DNA of 21,217 nucleotides, from the NCBI GenBank assembly GCA_002803225.1, contig NXFV01000590.1, positions 1 to 21,217 of the forward strand, written 5' to 3'. Below, in pieces: positions 18,753 through 21,217 of the stretch (its first letter is position 1; each line of letters starts with the position of its first letter). The notes beneath the pieces were generated by a model. It did not search any database and was not told where the DNA came from. It was given only the letters and a program-made list of their open reading frames with translations. This DNA comes from Gamarada debralockiae. Taxonomy: Eukaryota > Ascomycota > Leotiomycetes > Helotiales > Hyphodiscaceae. The translations under genes were made by a program, and so were the position numbers.

Positions 18753-19165
18753 CTTTAGTATATTATGTCACAAGTACCTCTGGGCAATAGAAACTATCTA
18801 TATCTTAAGGGGGGTAAGTAGTTGATAAGGCTTACCTATAGCTAAAATATCCTTTGCCCTTTAAATTTTAATTAAATATCTCTAATCTCTAATCTTTAAT
18901 TTATAATCTATTTATAAGTCTTAGCAGATAACTCGCTTTTTATATAAGTTCATATATAGATTTAGTACTATTATGGGTTTAGTTAGTCTATAGCCGATAA
19001 GTCAGAAAACCGCTATTATCACGTGCTTACGGGATTTTAATTCTTAACTAAACTAAACACTAAACTTTAGCTAGATTAAAGTCTTAATAACTCCTAATAA
19101 TATATACCTAAAGAAGGGAAGTCATAAGATAAAAAAAATTAATAAGGGAAAACTCTTAGTAGAGG
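18753..19165. other. Spacer downstream of the DUF3435 relic
   Basis: TA-rich, no supported gene. The DUF3435 frame continues without stops from 19165 to a TAA near 19139 and beyond it into low-complexity residues, so the true end of that gene might lie a few tens of bases inside this interval. Confidence 0.45.
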
Positions 19166-20594
19166 TCAAAGGTTAATTTTATAAATTATTACTATATAAT
19201 TCTTAAAGCGCCTTATGTTATTAAAAGCTAATCCTTAAGCCTTATAAATAAGGTAGAGGTAGATAAACTACTGCTTTATAAGTATCCTATATAAGTGAAT
19301 ATTCTCGATATAGTCTTATATATACGAAACGCGGCGAAACTTGTACGTCTATTACTTGTATAAGAGCTGCTCATTACTAATACAGAATATATACTAAGTC
19401 TTTTTATAGATAAGAGGAAACTTACTTAGTAGTAGAGAAAGGTTAAGAGTAAGAGCAAGAGCAGGAGCGGAAACGGGAGATTCTTCCTTAATAGTATCCT
19501 TATAAGCTAAAGCCAACTATAGCTAGCGAGTCTAAAGCTCTTATTATAAGGTAAGCGTAATCTAGAGGTTAATAATAAAGACCTTTTAAGTAATAATAGC
19601 TTAAGGACTAAGGTATTTAAAGAGATTATAAAGGACTAGCTATAATTGTATTCGTTCTTTAAGTTAATATTCGATAATAGGCTTAGCTTCCTCCTCTACT
19701 ATAGTCTTGTTTAATAGCCTATTTAATTACTTCTTTATTATTTTATTATAAATATAAAAAAAGTAATCCTTCTTATATTTAGCCTTAAACTTGTCTTCTA
19801 GGCTCTTCTTTGTATTCTTAAGCTATTGGCCAAGCTTCGTATATATATTCCTAATCTCTATAGGCGTTCATTTAATAAACTTGTACTCCTACTTAATCCG
19901 GGTATAGGACTCTTTAAATTATTACTTAAGAATAGTAATCTTTAGATCCGTAGCAAGTAGTTAATCTATTACCTTACTAAGGACTTCTTTTAGCGCGCTA
20001 GAGTTATATCGAATACTTATATATGTGAAGGCCTAGGTCAGCCTATTATTAGTGATATTGCTCTCGAGATAAGTGTCTTGTATATTAAATCTAACTAATT
20101 GATTATTATATACTTTATTAAAAACCCCTATAAAGGGATTATATCTTATAACTTAATTACGTATAGTATCTAAGGCCTTACTTAAAATAGTTATTAGCTA
20201 GAGAAGTTAATATAATATAAGATATATACTATTAATTGTATTAATATAGCCTTAATAGAAATAGTAGCTTGTTAGCTTGTCTTTAAAGCCTACGTCTCGC
20301 CTAAGATAGTTTAAGTAGAAGGTATACTTCAAGTATATTATAGGTTTAGTCTTCGACTTTACCCAGCCGTTTATAGTCTAAACTAACCTTTAAAAGACTA
20401 GCCGCTTAAGTTATTCTAGCTTCTAATAGACCTTTATTGCCTTTATGTTTTAACTCCTTAAGTCTGTAGTAAAGAAGGGCTTAGTAAATGTATAGCTATT
20501 GATAAAGATCGCGTTATTGCAAATTATATAAGTCAAGATATAAGAGATTAAATAAAGGATAAGGAGGGGATTCTCCTTGAAGAGGAAGGTTATG

Positions 20595-20672
20595 CTATAA
20601 GGGTTGTATTAGCTAGGATTTGAGATATCTCGTTATTTTTGTTTTTTTCTTTTGGGTTAAAGGGGGATATAT
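20595..20672 (-). other. Intron in the DUF3435 gene, donor probably mutated
   Basis: Between VDNKLK and ITFLF the frame holds 78 bp of non-protein-like sequence. It ends in TTATAG, has CTAGCTAATAC as a plausible branch region, and starts ATATATCC where GTATGTCC would be expected, a G-to-A change at the donor. Removal gives the usual family order NKPKP-TTFLF in altered form. If right, even the splice donor has been destroyed by RIP. Confidence 0.6.
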
Positions 20673-20989
20673 AATTTAAGCTTATTGTCTACTCCTTTGT
20701 AGTTCTATAAGTAGACCTCTATAGCAAGAAGGTCTCTCTCTCCCCGCTTTGGGTTTTGTACGATCTAGAGACAGATGTCCTTGTAATAGAGTACTTTGTA
20801 CTTCCGTTTCGCCTCCTTCCGTTTCGCCTCCTCGAACTCACTAGGCTTGGCGGCGTCCGAGTTCTGCTGTAGAGGCTTTCTAGGCTCGTCGAGCTCGGTG
20901 GTGTAGTACTTGTCTATATCCTCTGTTATAGTGACATCTGTCCTATTGCTATTGTAACTGCTATCCAACTAGCCATGCTTGTCTATAGC

Positions 20990-21140
20990 TTCGTTATTGC
21001 TTCTATTGTTCTTAGAGTCGAAGAAGACATTATTATCGGATCTAGGGCTATCGCTAGCGTCGCTATTACTATTGTACTCGGGCTTGTCGTTAGTATCACT
21101 ATTGTCGTCAGTATTACTATCGTTGTCGTTATTACAATAC
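20990..21140 (-). repeat. Low-complexity AAC/GAC/AGC codon tract in the DUF3435 relic
   Basis: Minus-strand codons for Asn, Asp and Ser dominate (NNDNDSNTDDNSDTND, then NSNSDASDSPRSDNN), giving an acidic, probably disordered linker. The plus strand of the same tract reads as a Leu/Ser-rich frame, which is a shadow. Confidence 0.7.
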
Positions 21141-21175
21141 GCTGCCTTCCAAGGGTATCCCTTGGTCCGGCAGCG
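21138..21175. repeat. GC-rich hairpin
   Basis: GCTGCC-TT-CCAAGGG then TAT then CCCTTGG-TCC-GGCAGC forms a 13-bp stem broken by a small internal loop. It lies inside the expected coding frame of the DUF3435 relic (KGYPWKAAYC on the minus strand), so it may be incidental. Confidence 0.5.
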
Positions 21176-21217
21176 GATGCCTCAACGCTAAACCAATTTG
21201 ATATAGGCGATCATATG

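Larger units (their letters stand above)
19166..21217 (-). pseudogene. DUF3435 tyrosine-recombinase-like gene, partial, RIP-mutated
   Basis: Relic of a fungal DUF3435 (FluG/C2H2, PF11917-type) protein, a family related to the tyrosine recombinases that move Starship elements. The N-terminus is beyond the right edge. From 21217 leftward, one frame (checked at 20968, 20680, 20515, 20113 and 19663) reads: an Asn/Asp/Ser-rich acidic stretch (21140-20990); KYKVLYYKDICL*IVQNPKR; a 78-bp intron; FLFKENPLLILYLIS; GWVKSKTKPIIYLKY; YLNYLRRDVGFKDKLTSYYF; then the probable active-site part RN*VIRYNPFIGVFNKVYNN, where RHDP is usual (His to Tyr here) and the Tyr of VYN may be the nucleophile. After it come QLVRFNIQDTYLESN, a charged helical region (KAKYKKDYFFYIYN) and a degraded C2H2 finger, IFCISNE to FKNYIVIIYKINL, before TGA 19166-19168, itself possibly a mutated CGA. 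The 5' part visible is much less RIP-eroded than the 3' part. Confidence 0.86.

Noticed and set aside
20979..21191. Plus-strand Leu/Ser-rich frame that could pass for a membrane peptide.
   Set aside because: It is the complement of the Asn/Asp/Ser linker of the DUF3435 relic, whose frame is continuous with recognisable domains.
1..21217. Searches by eye for tRNA, rRNA, LTR retrotransposon ends and reverse transcriptase motifs.
   Set aside because: Nothing convincing was found. Heavy RIP would hide a degraded retrotransposon in 1-2700 or 17430-18300, so absence is weak evidence.

Overview
The window reads as a non-housekeeping, repeat-rich compartment of a filamentous ascomycete. The gene families (HET-ankyrin, HET-NACHT-WD40, DUF3435) are most familiar from Eurotiales-type genomes; that placement is inference from protein style only. 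Almost the whole window is AT-rich and saturated with TA, TAG and TAA. In every gene relic I could read, in-frame stops fall where Gln (CAA/CAG) or Trp (TGG) belongs. This is the signature of CpA-directed repeat-induced point mutation (RIP). No intact protein-coding gene is present. What remains are readable relics, often with the original frame preserved over kilobases. | Layout. (1) 1-3740: RIP-eroded, gene-poor DNA with several unrelated minisatellites. (2) 3745-9290: a nest of elements. An outer inverted repeat surrounds a 17-bp minisatellite. Into that minisatellite a 5,014-bp element with 86-bp terminal inverted repeats (4011-9024, TA duplication) has inserted. Its only recognisable cargo is a HET-domain/ankyrin-repeat gene (8511 to 4413, minus). 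Into the HET domain of that gene a 1,301-bp Tc1-type DD34E transposon (6821-8121, TA duplication) has inserted in turn. (3) 9465-10180: pieces of a second ankyrin gene with indels. (4) 10761-12641: an unidentified but frame-coherent gene relic (plus). (5) 13451-17425: a complete HET-NACHT-WD40 NLR-like gene relic (plus), 1,325 codons with no net frame change between any of the points I checked, and nine 126-bp WD40 units. (6) 17426-19165: minisatellites and eroded DNA. (7) 19166 to the right edge: the C-terminal two-thirds or so of a DUF3435 (tyrosine-recombinase-like, FluG/C2H2) gene on the minus strand, its N-terminus outside the window. | How it fits together. Two, probably three, allorecognition-type genes (HET, NLR, ankyrin) lie beside a DUF3435 recombinase relic. 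Fungal Starship giant transposons have a similar composition, with a DUF3435 captain at one edge and NLR/HET cargo inside. The orientation here, captain-like gene reading leftward into the window, would fit a Starship edge just right of 21217, but this is unproven. The best directly visible novelty is the 4011-9024 element: a HET-ankyrin gene packaged between TA-flanked inverted repeats, with a reconstructable empty site, i.e. a single-gene 'Pack-TIR' carrying an incompatibility-type gene.
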